DNA from: Reyranella sp.
GTDB lineage: Bacteria > Pseudomonadota > Alphaproteobacteria > Reyranellales > Reyranellaceae
Assembly (NCBI GenBank): GCA_022844015.1
Contig: JALHMO010000037.1
Location: forward strand, 1 to 46,013
Reading direction: 5' to 3'
Length of the DNA stretch: 46,013 nucleotides
Shown here piece by piece: positions 26,295 to 34,629 of this stretch (positions within the stretch are counted from its first letter, which is position 1; the number at the start of each line of letters is the position of its first letter). Below the pieces are notes generated by a model. That model was not told the DNA's origin. It saw only the letters and a program-made list of their open reading frames with translations, and ran no database searches. The translations under genes and the position numbers were made by a program.

Positions 26295-27284
26295 ATGCGG
26301 ACCGTGTGGACCATGGCTTTCGTGGCGGCGGCCGCGCTCTCGTTCTGCTTCCCGGACTTCATCGTCTTCCGCTTCACGCAGGCAGCGATCTGGGCGATCG
26401 CCCTGGTCGGGCTGGTGATCCTGTGCGGCATCAGCGGACAGTTCTCGTTCGCCCAGGCGGCCCTGTTCGGCATCGGCGGGTACTCCGCGGCGATCGTCGT
26501 CAACCAGTCCCCGCTTTCGATCTATTTGGGATTGCCCGCAGCGGTGTCGATGGGCTTCGCGGCGGGCTACGGCCTCGGCCGCATCGCCGGCAGCCACAGC
26601 CTGTGGACACAGGCGCTGGTGACCTACGCCTTCGCCATCGCCTTCCCGCAATTGCTGCGCTGGCGCCTGATCGAAGACATCACCGGCGGCGTGAGCGGCC
26701 TCTATCTCGACTTCCCCAGCCCACCGGTCGATTTCCTGAGCGACGATCGCTGGCGTTTCCTGATGACTCTCGGCCTGCTCGGCACGGGTCTCTGGCTCGC
26801 CTACAACCTGATCGACAGCCGCTCCGGCCGCGCCCTGCTGGCAACGCGCGACAATGATCTCGCCGCCTCCGCCCAGGGCATCCGGGTGGCGCAGGCACGG
26901 GCCACCGCCTCGGGTATCGCCGGCGCCTACATCGCCCTGGCAGGCTGCCTCTCGGCCTTTCAGTTCGGTTTCGTCGGCCCTACCGGCTACACTTTCGGGC
27001 TGTCGATCCAGATGCTGTTCGGGCTGGTGATCGGCGGCATGTACTCGCCAGGCGGCGCCGTGCTGGGCGGCCTGGTCCTGCAGTTCCTGCCCGACCTTAC
27101 TGCCGGCCTCGGCAAGGGCCTGTCGGGCCTGCTTTACGGCGTGCTGCTGATGGGCGCGATCGTCGTCCTGCCGCAGGGGCTGGCGGGCTTGCTGGAGGCG
27201 CTACGGCTCCACAGGCAGCGGAAGACGGCAAGGCCGACAGCAGCAGCCCGGGCACCTTCGCGCCCACCTGACGCTAGCTGGTAG
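26295..27284 (+). CDS. Branched-chain amino-acid ABC transporter permease (LivM family), lone subunit
   Basis: 329 residues from ATG 26295 (MRTVWTMAF); upstream in-frame starts overlap the VOC gene. About nine hydrophobic helices. The motif SGQFSFAQAALFGIGGYSAA near residues 45-64, VSGLYLDFPS and the conserved Gly-rich end MYSPGGAVLGGLVLQFLPD are LivM/LivH-family features. RSGRALLATRDNDLAASAQGI is the loop that touches the ATPase. No LivH, LivF, LivG or binding protein is next to it, so it is an orphan or its partners are elsewhere. Confidence 0.85.
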   Translation: MRTVWTMAFVAAAALSFCFPDFIVFRFTQAAIWAIALVGLVILCGISGQFSFAQAALFGIGGYSAAIVVNQSPLSIYLGLPAAVSMGFAAGYGLGRIAGSHSLWTQALVTYAFAIAFPQLLRWRLIEDITGGVSGLYLDFPSPPVDFLSDDRWRFLMTLGLLGTGLWLAYNLIDSRSGRALLATRDNDLAASAQGIRVAQARATASGIAGAYIALAGCLSAFQFGFVGPTGYTFGLSIQMLFGLVIGGMYSPGGAVLGGLVLQFLPDLTAGLGKGLSGLLYGVLLMGAIVVLPQGLAGLLEALRLHRQRKTARPTAAARAPSRPPDASW

Positions 27285-27315
27285 TGACCTGCATCGCCTT
27301 CAAGGGCGGTTCTCC

Positions 27316-27340
27316 CCCAGCCGTTCGCGAAGCGGCTGGG
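27316..27340. terminator. Bidirectional terminator-like hairpin
   Basis: CCCAGCCG at 27316-27323 pairs with CGGCTGGG at 27333-27340, with the inner TTCGCGAA itself symmetric. It lies between the ends of the convergent LivM gene and the coiled-coil gene, where a shared terminator is expected. No T-run in either direction. Confidence 0.45.
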
Positions 27341-27352
27341 CTCATTGTCGCC

Positions 27353-27619
27353 TCAGCGACGCCCAGGTCGAGAGGCGCCCTTCTCGAGGCGTTCAAGGCG
27401 GGACTCTAACGTCTCTCGCATGACCTTCATCTGTTGCTGTAGTTGCTGGTCCTGCACCTTCAACCGATCAATGTGGGCGGCGAGGTCGGCAAGCTGTTGC
27501 TGGAGACCGCTCAATCGCCTGTCGACATAGGCTGCGTCGACGCCGCGCTGCTGGCCGATCGCCAGTGCGGGCACCAGGAAGAGTGCCATGACACCAATCC
27601 AGATGCCGACTGCCTTCAT
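27353..27619 (-). CDS. Small secreted coiled-coil protein
   Basis: 88 residues from ATG 27619. Signal peptide MKAVGIWIGVMALFLVPALA, then a strongly heptad-like region VDRRLSGLQQQLADLAAHID, KVQDQQLQQQMKVM, ETLESRLERLEKG, rich in Gln, Leu and Arg. A periplasmic or surface oligomerising peptide is likely. Its start overlaps the stop of the upstream 36-codon frame as ATGA, so it is probably translated by coupling; its own ribosome-binding site is weak. No family recognised. Confidence 0.65.
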   Translation of the reverse strand: MKAVGIWIGVMALFLVPALAIGQQRGVDAAYVDRRLSGLQQQLADLAAHIDRLKVQDQQLQQQMKVMRETLESRLERLEKGASRPGRR

Positions 27620-27726
27620 CGAAGGTCCGCCTTCGCCACCGCCGGGCCGGACCGCTCGACCCAGGCCAGCCGGTTGCCCTCGACGTTGCAGGAAACCCAG
27701 CGCGCCATCGGCTTGCACCTCATCAT
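27616..27726 (-). CDS. 36-residue small protein coupled to the coiled-coil gene
   Basis: ATGATG at 27726/27723, an AAGG-type ribosome-binding site about 8 bp upstream, and a TGA (27616-27618) that overlaps the next ATG. The product has ordinary composition (RWVSCNVEGNRLAWVERS, two Cys, three Trp in the whole) while the overlapping longer frame is Gly/Arg noise, which argues that this frame is the coding one. It resembles a compact beta hairpin. Too short to assign; confidence rests on the coupling and on amino-acid make-up. Confidence 0.5.
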   Translation of the reverse strand: MMRCKPMARWVSCNVEGNRLAWVERSGPAVAKADLR

Positions 27727-27888
27727 CGGCTCGACCTTCGATTGTCACTCATATCGCGAGACAATCGAACACTTGCAGGGATCCGCGCCCCTTGGATCAC
27801 GACAGGTCCCCGTCACCTCGTGTCGAGCGCAGATTTCCGGGCCGCGAGCGTCTCGCTCGCAGCCCGCAAGAACACGAGCTGACGTCGC

Positions 27889-28680
27889 TCAGTACCCCTT
27901 GAACACCGGAGCCCGCTTCTCGACGAAGGCGCGGGCGGCTTCCTTGTGGTCCTCGGTCTCGCCGGTCCGGATCATGCGCGCGGCTTCCGAATCGAGCGCC
28001 TCGGAGAGCGTGCCCTCCTCGGCGATCTTCATGTTCTTCTTGACGTGCCACCAGGCCACGCGCGGGCCGGCGGCGAGCTTCCTCGCGAACGTCATGGTCT
28101 CGGCCTCGAGGCTGGCATCGTCGACCACGCGGTTGGCCAGGCCGAGCTTCTCGATCTGCTCGGCGTTCAGGATCTCGGCGGTGAAGTAGAGTTCGCGCGC
28201 CTTGGAGGTGCCGACCAGCTTGTGCAGGAAGTAGTGCGAGCCGAAATCGCCCGAGAAGCCCACCTTGGCGAAGGCCGTGGTCATGCGCGCGCTCCTGCCG
28301 ACGAAGCGCATGTCGGCGGCCAACGCCAGCGACAGGCCGGCGCCCGCCGCCACGCCGTTCACCATGGCGATCGTGGGCTTGCCCATCTCGTGCAGCAGCT
28401 CGGAGACCTGCATGCGGTTGCGAATGTCGTGGACCTTGTCCTCGTAGGTTTTGTCCTGGTCGCGGCCGGCGGCCATCGACTTCACGTCGCCGCCGGCGCA
28501 GAACGCCTTGTCGCCGGCGCCGCGCACCACGACGCAGCCGATGTCGCGCGAGCCCGCCGCCTCGGTCAGCGCATCCTGCAGACCCGCCATCATGTCGCGC
28601 GACAGGGCGTTCATCGCCTCTGGCCGGTTGAGGACGATCTTCATGACGCCGTCCTCGACGGATTTCAGCAGGTGAGACAT
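27889..28680 (-). CDS. Enoyl-CoA hydratase/isomerase family protein
   Basis: 263 residues from ATG 28680 with GGAGGAA seven bases upstream. Crotonase fold: VLNRPEAMNALS, the oxyanion-hole and CoA segment FCAGGDVKSMA, and VNGVAAGAGLSLALAADMRFV. At the second catalytic position of hydratases, where P-E/D-x-G-G is usual, it reads GFSGDFGSHYFL, so the acid is Asp or absent; it may be an isomerase or another crotonase activity. Acts on acyl-CoA in the cytoplasm. Divergent from the next hydratase gene. Confidence 0.88.
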   Translation of the reverse strand: MSHLLKSVEDGVMKIVLNRPEAMNALSRDMMAGLQDALTEAAGSRDIGCVVVRGAGDKAFCAGGDVKSMAAGRDQDKTYEDKVHDIRNRMQVSELLHEMGKPTIAMVNGVAAGAGLSLALAADMRFVGRSARMTTAFAKVGFSGDFGSHYFLHKLVGTSKARELYFTAEILNAEQIEKLGLANRVVDDASLEAETMTFARKLAAGPRVAWWHVKKNMKIAEEGTLSEALDSEAARMIRTGETEDHKEAARAFVEKRAPVFKGY

Positions 28681-28788
28681 CGGGTTCCTCCGGTATTGCG
28701 AAAGCCTTGGCTGGCGGCGAATGTTTCGTAAAGAGCGCAGTCGCGCAACGGTATTCCGCCTCGCTGAGCGGAACCCTATCAGGAGAAT

Positions 28789-29637
28789 ATGGGCGCCATG
28801 ACTTACGAAACCTTGCTCACCGAGCTGGCCGACGGCGTGATGACCGTGACGCTCAACCGTCCCGACAAGCTCAATGCCTTCAACACCGTGATGAGCCGCG
28901 AGCTGATCGATTTTTTTCAGCATGTGAACGAGATGGACGATGTCCGCGCCGTCGTCGTCACCGGCGCTGGCCGCGCCTTCTGCGCCGGTGCCGACATCTC
29001 GGGCGGCAGCGGCGCCTTCCAGGTATGGAACGACGGCAAGGCCCCGCAGAAGCGCGACGCGCGCGATTCGATCACGCTCGCCATCTTCAACTGCCTGAAG
29101 CCGATCGTGGCGGCGATCAACGGCGCGGCCGTCGGCGTCGGCATCACCATGTGCCTGCCGATGGACATCCGCCTGATGTCCAGCGCGGCGCGCATCGGCT
29201 TCGTCTTCAACAAGCGCGGCATGGCCATGGAGGCCGGCTCGTGCTGGTTCCTGCCGCGGCTGGTCGGCATGCAGCGCGCCCAGGAATGGGTGATGACGGC
29301 CGAACTGCTCGGCGCCGAGGAAGCGCTGAAAGGTGGCCTCGTGCGCTCCGTCCATGCACCGGAGGAGCTCGTGCCGGCGGCGCAGGCGCTGGCACGCAAG
29401 TTTGCCGCCAGCACCTCGTCGGCGGTCGCCGCCGCCGTCAACCGGCGCCTGATGTGGAGCATGCTGGGCGCCCAGGATCCGCTCGATGCGGTGACGCTCG
29501 ACCTGCAATGCGTCGGCTACCTCGCCGCCGGCGCCGACGCTCAGGAAGGCATCAAGTCGTTCTTCGAGAAGCGGCCGCCGGCTTTTCCGCTGAAGCCCAG
29601 CAAGGACATGCCGCCCTTCGGTCCGTGGGCAAAATAG
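28789..29637 (+). CDS. Enoyl-CoA hydratase family protein
   Basis: 282 residues from ATG 28789, or 279 from ATG 28798; AGGAG ends 3 bases before the first and 12 before the second, so neither is ideal. Crotonase motifs: LNRPDKLNAFN, FCAGADISGGSG, INGAAVGVGITMCLPMDIRL and the active-site segment RGMAMEAGSCWFLPRLVG with Glu in the expected place. Likely part of fatty-acid or aromatic acyl-CoA breakdown. It shares a 108-bp divergent promoter region with the other hydratase. Confidence 0.88.
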   Translation: MGAMTYETLLTELADGVMTVTLNRPDKLNAFNTVMSRELIDFFQHVNEMDDVRAVVVTGAGRAFCAGADISGGSGAFQVWNDGKAPQKRDARDSITLAIFNCLKPIVAAINGAAVGVGITMCLPMDIRLMSSAARIGFVFNKRGMAMEAGSCWFLPRLVGMQRAQEWVMTAELLGAEEALKGGLVRSVHAPEELVPAAQALARKFAASTSSAVAAAVNRRLMWSMLGAQDPLDAVTLDLQCVGYLAAGADAQEGIKSFFEKRPPAFPLKPSKDMPPFGPWAK

Positions 29638-29708
29638 CGGCTTGGAAGGCGGCTTTGGCGGGCGTCTAATGGCGGCATCGCCGAAGGTTGCCGCTGGAGA
29701 TCGCCGCC

Positions 29709-31313
29709 ATGCCGCCTCGCTCAATCACCGCCGCGAGCACACGTCGCGATCCTGCCTATGCCGCGCTGGAAGAGCGCATCCTGGCACGCGACCAGAAGGG
29801 CGCGAGCGAGGTCTATTATGGCCTGGTGCGGGAGGGCCGGCCGTTGCCGGAGATGCTGCGAGAGGCGGTGCGCATCCACGGGCCCTATACCCACGTGCCC
29901 TATCACGAGCGGATGGACGACGGCTACGTCAACTTCGTCAACAACGACCACTGCCTGCTGAGCGCGCGTGCCACCCTGCATCTCGCCCGCATGCTGCCCG
30001 GCGGCGCGTCGGGACTGCCGATGGCGCAGACCATCTGGTACATCCCGACCGGCCTCGATATCTGGAACCAGAAGATCGCCAAGGCGCCCGGCCACTACTC
30101 GCGCGGCTTCCAGATGCCCGACGGTCCGCCGCCGGCGCCGGTCGTCCACTGGCCCGACCAGGCACCGCTCGCGCTCGGCGGCCCGCTGAAGGAACGCCTC
30201 GGGCAGTGGATGACCTTGGTCCATCGCGGCCAGGTGATCGACGCCTATCGCGTCTTCCTCGGCCTGATGCAGAACCCTGCCGAGCGGCGCGCCGCGCTGG
30301 CCGAGCTCTGCTTCGCCGGCCTGATCGACGTGCAGGACCGTTCCTTCCACAATCGCTCCTACACGACCGGGCACAAATCGTTCCGCGCCCGCGCCACCGT
30401 CGAGCTCGGCGAGGCGATCGGCTGGGACATGGCGCACGACGTGCTCTATGCCGGCGCGCTCGACATCGCCGTCGGCCCGCGCTGGTACTCGCTCTACGAG
30501 ACGGCGTGCAACGCCATCATGATCCATCTCGAAGGCCAGACCCTGCACGCCGTGCCTTATAGCGGCACGACCGAGCAGGAGCGCGCCATCCTCGCCGACA
30601 ACAAGGCTCCGCTCGATGCCGCCGAGACCGACGCGCTGATCGAGGTCATCCTGCGCGAGCCCGAGCCGGCGTTCGCCGTTCATCTCACCGCATTGCTGAA
30701 GGCCGGGAAGAGCCCCCGCGCCATAATGGATGCGATTCAGGTCGGCGCGGCGCAGGTCGTCATCGAGACGCACGACGAGCTGAACTTCTCCCTGCCCCAG
30801 CATTGCTACGAGTACTGCAACACGCTGGGCTGGTTCTGGGACACCTTCGATCATCCGCAGCGGCTGAAGCTGCTTTACCTGGCCGCCGCCTATCTCAACC
30901 AGGCTGCCTGGCACCAGAAGCTGACCGGCGACCTGACGCCGCCGCGCCGCGAGCCGCCGGCACACGCCATGGCGCTCGGCGCCAGCGAGATGGCCAGGCG
31001 GGTCGAGGCGGCCTGCATCGCGCTCGATGCTCCCGGTGCGCTGGGCTGGGTCGAGACCTATCTCGGGAGCGGCCACGACACCGCGCTGCTGGTGCGCTCG
31101 CTCGCCTACGCCTGCTCGCGCCTCGGCAACGACCCGCACAACCAGGAGATCGCGTTGTGCATGCTGGAGGACTACGGCAAGAACCGGAACCCGCATCGCG
31201 CCCGCCTGCTGCTCGCCGCGGCGCAGCACACGGCGCGCCATCGCAAGTACGGCGACGCGCTAGAGTGCAGCCGGCGCTTCGGCACGGCGCTGGGGGTCGC
31301 CGAGCTGGCCTAG
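29709..31313 (+). CDS. Conserved-looking His-rich protein of unknown function
   Basis: 534 residues from ATG 29709 with GGAGA eight bases upstream; a TTG at 29688 is also in frame. I do not recognise the family. No signal peptide or membrane helix. It has clusters of His and acidic residues: HGPYTHVPYHER (residues 57-68), NNDHCLL (79-84), FHNRSYTTGHK, HLEGQTLH and ETHDELNFSLPQHCYEYC. The arrangement in a mostly helical protein resembles metal-dependent oxidases, but that is inference. Codon use is like its neighbours, so it is a real gene. It follows an enoyl-CoA hydratase by 71 bp on the same strand. Confidence 0.75.
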   Translation: MPPRSITAASTRRDPAYAALEERILARDQKGASEVYYGLVREGRPLPEMLREAVRIHGPYTHVPYHERMDDGYVNFVNNDHCLLSARATLHLARMLPGGASGLPMAQTIWYIPTGLDIWNQKIAKAPGHYSRGFQMPDGPPPAPVVHWPDQAPLALGGPLKERLGQWMTLVHRGQVIDAYRVFLGLMQNPAERRAALAELCFAGLIDVQDRSFHNRSYTTGHKSFRARATVELGEAIGWDMAHDVLYAGALDIAVGPRWYSLYETACNAIMIHLEGQTLHAVPYSGTTEQERAILADNKAPLDAAETDALIEVILREPEPAFAVHLTALLKAGKSPRAIMDAIQVGAAQVVIETHDELNFSLPQHCYEYCNTLGWFWDTFDHPQRLKLLYLAAAYLNQAAWHQKLTGDLTPPRREPPAHAMALGASEMARRVEAACIALDAPGALGWVETYLGSGHDTALLVRSLAYACSRLGNDPHNQEIALCMLEDYGKNRNPHRARLLLAAAQHTARHRKYGDALECSRRFGTALGVAELA

Positions 31314-31331
31314 GACAACCAAGATGCGCCC

Positions 31332-31979
31332 ATGCCGAACCTCGAGAATCTCAGGAAGCAAGCCAAGCTCTACGTGCGCTGGCATCGCGACCGTTACTAT
31401 CCGGTCGCTGCTCAGATCCGTGCCCTCGTCCCCCGCTACAAGGGCCTGACCGACCGACAGGTCCTCGAGGCCGAGTTCAAGCTGAGCGACGCCCAGGAAC
31501 TGGTCGCCCGTCAATCGGGCTTCGACAGCTGGCCGGCGCTCAAAGCCGGCATCGAGGCCATGCCCGACACTGTCAGGCCCGAAAGCGCGGCGCCGATCCT
31601 GAACGGGGTCGAGGCTCAACTCTACGTCGCCGACATCGAGGCCTCGTGCGACTACTTCGCGTCGAGGCTCGGTTTCACCGTTGCGTTCACCTACGGCGAA
31701 CCGCCGTTCTACGGCCAGGTCAGGCGCGATAATGCCCGCCTCAACCTACGCATGGTCTGCGAGCCGGTCTTCGTCGGCGACATCCGCGAGCGGGAACAGC
31801 TACTCGCCGCCTCGATGACCGTCGACAGCGCCGCCGAGATTCGCGAGCTCTTCGTCCAGTACCAGGCGGCCGGCGCCGACTTCCTGCAGACCTTGAAGCA
31901 GGAACCCTGGGGCGCCCGCACCTTCATCGTTCGCGATCCCGACGGCAATCTCCTGCTGTTTGCCGGACCCGCGACCTAG
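31332..31979 (+). CDS. VOC family protein with an extra N-terminal region
   Basis: 215 residues. Residues 1-70 (LENLRKQAKLYVRWHRDRYYP and the LSDAQELVARQSGFDSWPALK segment) form a short helical region often fused to glyoxalase-like or ankyrin proteins of this group. Residues 90-215 form one VOC module: AQLYVADIEASCDYFASRLGF at its start and the closing FIVRDPDGNLLLFAG, whose Asp-Pro-Asp-Gly-Asn turn is typical. Single VOC modules dimerise. Activity unknown. Begins 18 bp after the previous gene, likely the same transcript. Confidence 0.82.
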   Translation: MPNLENLRKQAKLYVRWHRDRYYPVAAQIRALVPRYKGLTDRQVLEAEFKLSDAQELVARQSGFDSWPALKAGIEAMPDTVRPESAAPILNGVEAQLYVADIEASCDYFASRLGFTVAFTYGEPPFYGQVRRDNARLNLRMVCEPVFVGDIREREQLLAASMTVDSAAEIRELFVQYQAAGADFLQTLKQEPWGARTFIVRDPDGNLLLFAGPAT

Positions 31980-32027
31980 CGCTGGCAGACTGAAGCCGGA
32001 TCCGCGCGAAGGTTGCTGGCCTCGGTT

Positions 32028-32681
32028 TCAGGCACGGTCATGAGAACCAACGATCCTCTCGCGCTCGCCATGGATCACGAGGGCCTCGCCATCCCTCAGC
32101 GTCCGATAGGGAATGCCGGACGCCTCATAGAAGGCGATCTCGCGCTCGACCGACGCGGACTCCGGATGATCCGACTGGTAGTGAACGGCGATGGCGAACG
32201 GCACGATGCCCAGCCCATCCCAGACGATCTCCGGATCGTAGCCGGCGGGAACCTCGTGCGGATTGTCGGTCAACTCCAGGCCCCTGAGGCTCTCGGACGC
32301 AATGACGGCCGCAGCGCTGAACCCGGCGTAGACGATTGCGTCCCTGGCGATGGCATCCCTGACGATAGCGTCGAAGCCACTCTGCTTCATGGCCCGCCGA
32401 AGAATGAAGGCATTGCCGCCATTGATCCAAACCAGGTCGACGTCGCCCAGGAACTGGCGAAGCGGCTCCGATGCCCGGAAGTAGTTCCTGAGATCGAGCT
32501 CGACGACGCCAAATCCCAGCCCCGCCAGCTTGCTCGTTTGCCGGTCCAGCCAGCCGGTTCGCGCCTGTGGCCGATGATCGAGTGCATTCAGGATGATCGC
32601 GACGCGGCGCGCTTGCCCGGCCAGTGCCACGAGCTCGTCGGGATGGTTGCCGACATCGAAGGACGAAAGATAGAGCCGCAT
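32028..32681 (-). CDS. Peptidase E-like (S51 family) protein
   Basis: 217 residues from ATG 32681 (MRLYLSSFDVGNHPDEL). INGGNAFILRRAM is the family's Gly-Gly-Asn segment and the nucleophile elbow is GFSAAAVIAS, where classical PepE has G-x-S-A-G-A; VHYQSDHPES carries a possible catalytic His. The replaced Gly may weaken the usual Asp-X dipeptidase activity, or simply reflect a different branch. Cytoplasmic, dipeptide turnover. Convergent with the VOC gene, and upstream of it lies the TetR gene on the same strand. Confidence 0.82.
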   Translation of the reverse strand: MRLYLSSFDVGNHPDELVALAGQARRVAIILNALDHRPQARTGWLDRQTSKLAGLGFGVVELDLRNYFRASEPLRQFLGDVDLVWINGGNAFILRRAMKQSGFDAIVRDAIARDAIVYAGFSAAAVIASESLRGLELTDNPHEVPAGYDPEIVWDGLGIVPFAIAVHYQSDHPESASVEREIAFYEASGIPYRTLRDGEALVIHGERERIVGSHDRA

Positions 32682-32728
32682 AGGCGGGTCGTAGCAACTG
32701 GGGCCCGCGCGGGAAAGGTTCTGCGCCC

Positions 32729-33337
32729 TCAGGCCATTCCCTCGGACGCCAACGCCAGGCGTCCGCACCGGCCCGACCCGAGAGTCGTCGTAGCCGAGCG
32801 GTCCCCGCCGAGCATGGCCACCAGACCCTTCGCGATCGCCGCCGGCGACTTGCCGCCGGGCCGGTACCAGATCGCCGTCCCGTTCAACGCCCCCAGCAGG
32901 TGCAGGCGCCACAGGGTGCGGTCGGCTCCCGCCGCCAGCGGCAGGGCCTCGACGAGCGCCACGAACCGGCGTTCGTAGCGGTCACGCAGGGCGACCAGGC
33001 GGCGGCGCAGCGGCGGATCGAGTCGGCGCAACTCGGCGGTCATCACGGCGGCATGCGCCGAGTCCGCCAGCAGGGTCTCGAGATGGGCGGTGCAGGCGGC
33101 CTCGAGCCGCTCCCAGGGATCCTGGCTGCCCCTCACCGCGCGATCGACGGCGCCGCCGATCTCGGCAACGCCGGCCTCGTACACGGCGGCGATCAGGTCG
33201 TTCTTGGACGGGAAGTGATAATACATCGAGCCGGCCAGCATGCCGGCCTGCTTGGCGATATCCCGCATCGACGTCGCCTCGAAACCGCCCTTTGCGAACT
33301 GGCGGGCAGAGACAGAGAGCAGCTTCTCGCGCGACAT
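32729..33337 (-). CDS. TetR family transcriptional regulator
   Basis: 202 residues from ATG 33337. N-terminal helix-turn-helix: REKLLSVSARQFAKGGFEATSM, then IAKQAGMLAGSMYYHFPSKNDL, split here as IAKQAGMLAGSMYYHF, the recognition helix pattern of TetR repressors. The C-terminal helical domain holds the ligand and dimer interface; it is similar in layout to the TetR_C group found beside lipid or P450 genes. The gene is divergent from the P450 gene and a perfect dyad lies between them, so it most likely represses both. Confidence 0.9.
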   Translation of the reverse strand: MSREKLLSVSARQFAKGGFEATSMRDIAKQAGMLAGSMYYHFPSKNDLIAAVYEAGVAEIGGAVDRAVRGSQDPWERLEAACTAHLETLLADSAHAAVMTAELRRLDPPLRRRLVALRDRYERRFVALVEALPLAAGADRTLWRLHLLGALNGTAIWYRPGGKSPAAIAKGLVAMLGGDRSATTTLGSGRCGRLALASEGMA

Positions 33338-33352
33338 GGACGCCACCCTATC

Positions 33353-33370
33353 ACCAAACACTTGTTTGGT
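33353..33370. promoter_or_regulatory. Perfect 8+2+8 dyad, probable TetR operator
   Basis: ACCAAACA-CT-TGTTTGGT lies in the 60-bp gap between the divergent TetR and P450 starts, 16 bp from the TetR ATG and 28 bp from the P450 ATG. Size and symmetry suit a TetR dimer, and binding here would block both promoters. The regulator-operator link is inference from position. Confidence 0.7.
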
Positions 33371-33397
33371 AAGGGGCCGGGCGCTAGCCTTTGCGGC

Positions 33398-34624
33398 ATG
33401 CCCTACGTGTTCGATCTCGGCAATCCCGCCACCAACGCCGACCCGTTCCCCGAGTTCGCCCGCCTGCGCGCCGAGGATCCGGTCCACTGGTCGCCCGCCA
33501 TGAAGGCCTGGATCGTGACGCGCTACACCGACGTGCGGCAGGTGGCGCTCAACAACCGCGAGATCTCGGCCGACCGGCTGACGCCGTTCTTCAAGTCCAA
33601 CCCCGACTATCGCAACGGCTCGCTCGACAGCCTGGTGCGCTATCTCAACCACTGGATGGTGTTTCGCGACCCGCCCGATCACACGCGCCTGCGGCGGCTG
33701 TTCACCAAGGCCTTCACGCCGACTGCCGTCGCCAGCCTGGCGCCGAACATCGAGGACATCGTCGCCCAGCTGATCGACGGCATGCTCGCCAAGGCGCGCC
33801 GCGGCGATGCGGTCGATTTCATCGCCGACTTCGCCTATCCCCTGCCCGCCTCGGTGATCATGGACCTGCTGGGCGTGCCGCGGGCCGACCTCGAGCAGGT
33901 CAAGGTCTGGTCGGACGACATCGCCCTGTTCATCGGCACCGCCCAGATCGCCGGCAACAAGTACCTGCGCGCCGAGGTCGGCGCGCGGGCGATGTCCGGC
34001 TACTTCCGAGGCCTGGTCGAGGACCGCACAGGCGAGCCACATGGCGACATGATCAGCCAGCTGGTGCTGGCGCGCGACGACCGCGACGCGCTCAGCACCG
34101 ACGAGATCATCGGCACCTGCATCCTCCTGCTGTTCGCCGGCCACGAGACGACGACCAACCTGATCGGCAACGGCTTCCTCCATTCGATGAAGCATCGCGG
34201 CCAGTGGGACCGCCTGGTTGCCGACCCGACGCTGGCTGCGAGCGCGGTCGAGGAATACCTGCGCTACGACGGTCCGTCAGGAGCCTTGGCCCGCGTCGCC
34301 GCCGCCGACCTCGAGATGGCCGGCAAGACCATCCGCAAGGACCAACGGGTGTTCGCCTTCATGAACTCGGCCAACCGCGATCCGGAGGCCTTCGACGACC
34401 CCGACCGCTTCGACATCGGCCGCGCCCAGAACCCGCACATGACGTTCGGCCACGGCATTCATTTCTGCCTCGGCGCCCCGCTCGCCCGCCTGGAAGCGGA
34501 GATTGCGGCGACCCGGCTCAGCGAGCGCCTGCCGCGCATCCAGCTGCACCCCGGCGAGCCCGACTGGCACGATTCGCTTATCCTGCGCGGCGTCAGGAAG
34601 CTGCCGGTGACGCTGGAAGCGTGA
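33398..34624 (+). CDS. Cytochrome P450
   Basis: 408 residues from ATG 33398. I-helix AGHETTTN with the acid-alcohol pair, K-helix EEYLRYDGP (E-x-x-R), and the haem loop FGHGIHFCLGAPLAR with the axial Cys near residue 357. FRDPPDHTRLRRLFTKAFTP is the usual C-helix region of class I bacterial P450s. Soluble, needs a ferredoxin and reductase, neither of which is adjacent. The substrate is unknown. Likely controlled by the divergent TetR protein through the dyad at 33353-33370. Confidence 0.94.
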   Translation: MPYVFDLGNPATNADPFPEFARLRAEDPVHWSPAMKAWIVTRYTDVRQVALNNREISADRLTPFFKSNPDYRNGSLDSLVRYLNHWMVFRDPPDHTRLRRLFTKAFTPTAVASLAPNIEDIVAQLIDGMLAKARRGDAVDFIADFAYPLPASVIMDLLGVPRADLEQVKVWSDDIALFIGTAQIAGNKYLRAEVGARAMSGYFRGLVEDRTGEPHGDMISQLVLARDDRDALSTDEIIGTCILLLFAGHETTTNLIGNGFLHSMKHRGQWDRLVADPTLAASAVEEYLRYDGPSGALARVAAADLEMAGKTIRKDQRVFAFMNSANRDPEAFDDPDRFDIGRAQNPHMTFGHGIHFCLGAPLARLEAEIAATRLSERLPRIQLHPGEPDWHDSLILRGVRKLPVTLEA

Positions 34625-34629
34625 GGTCG

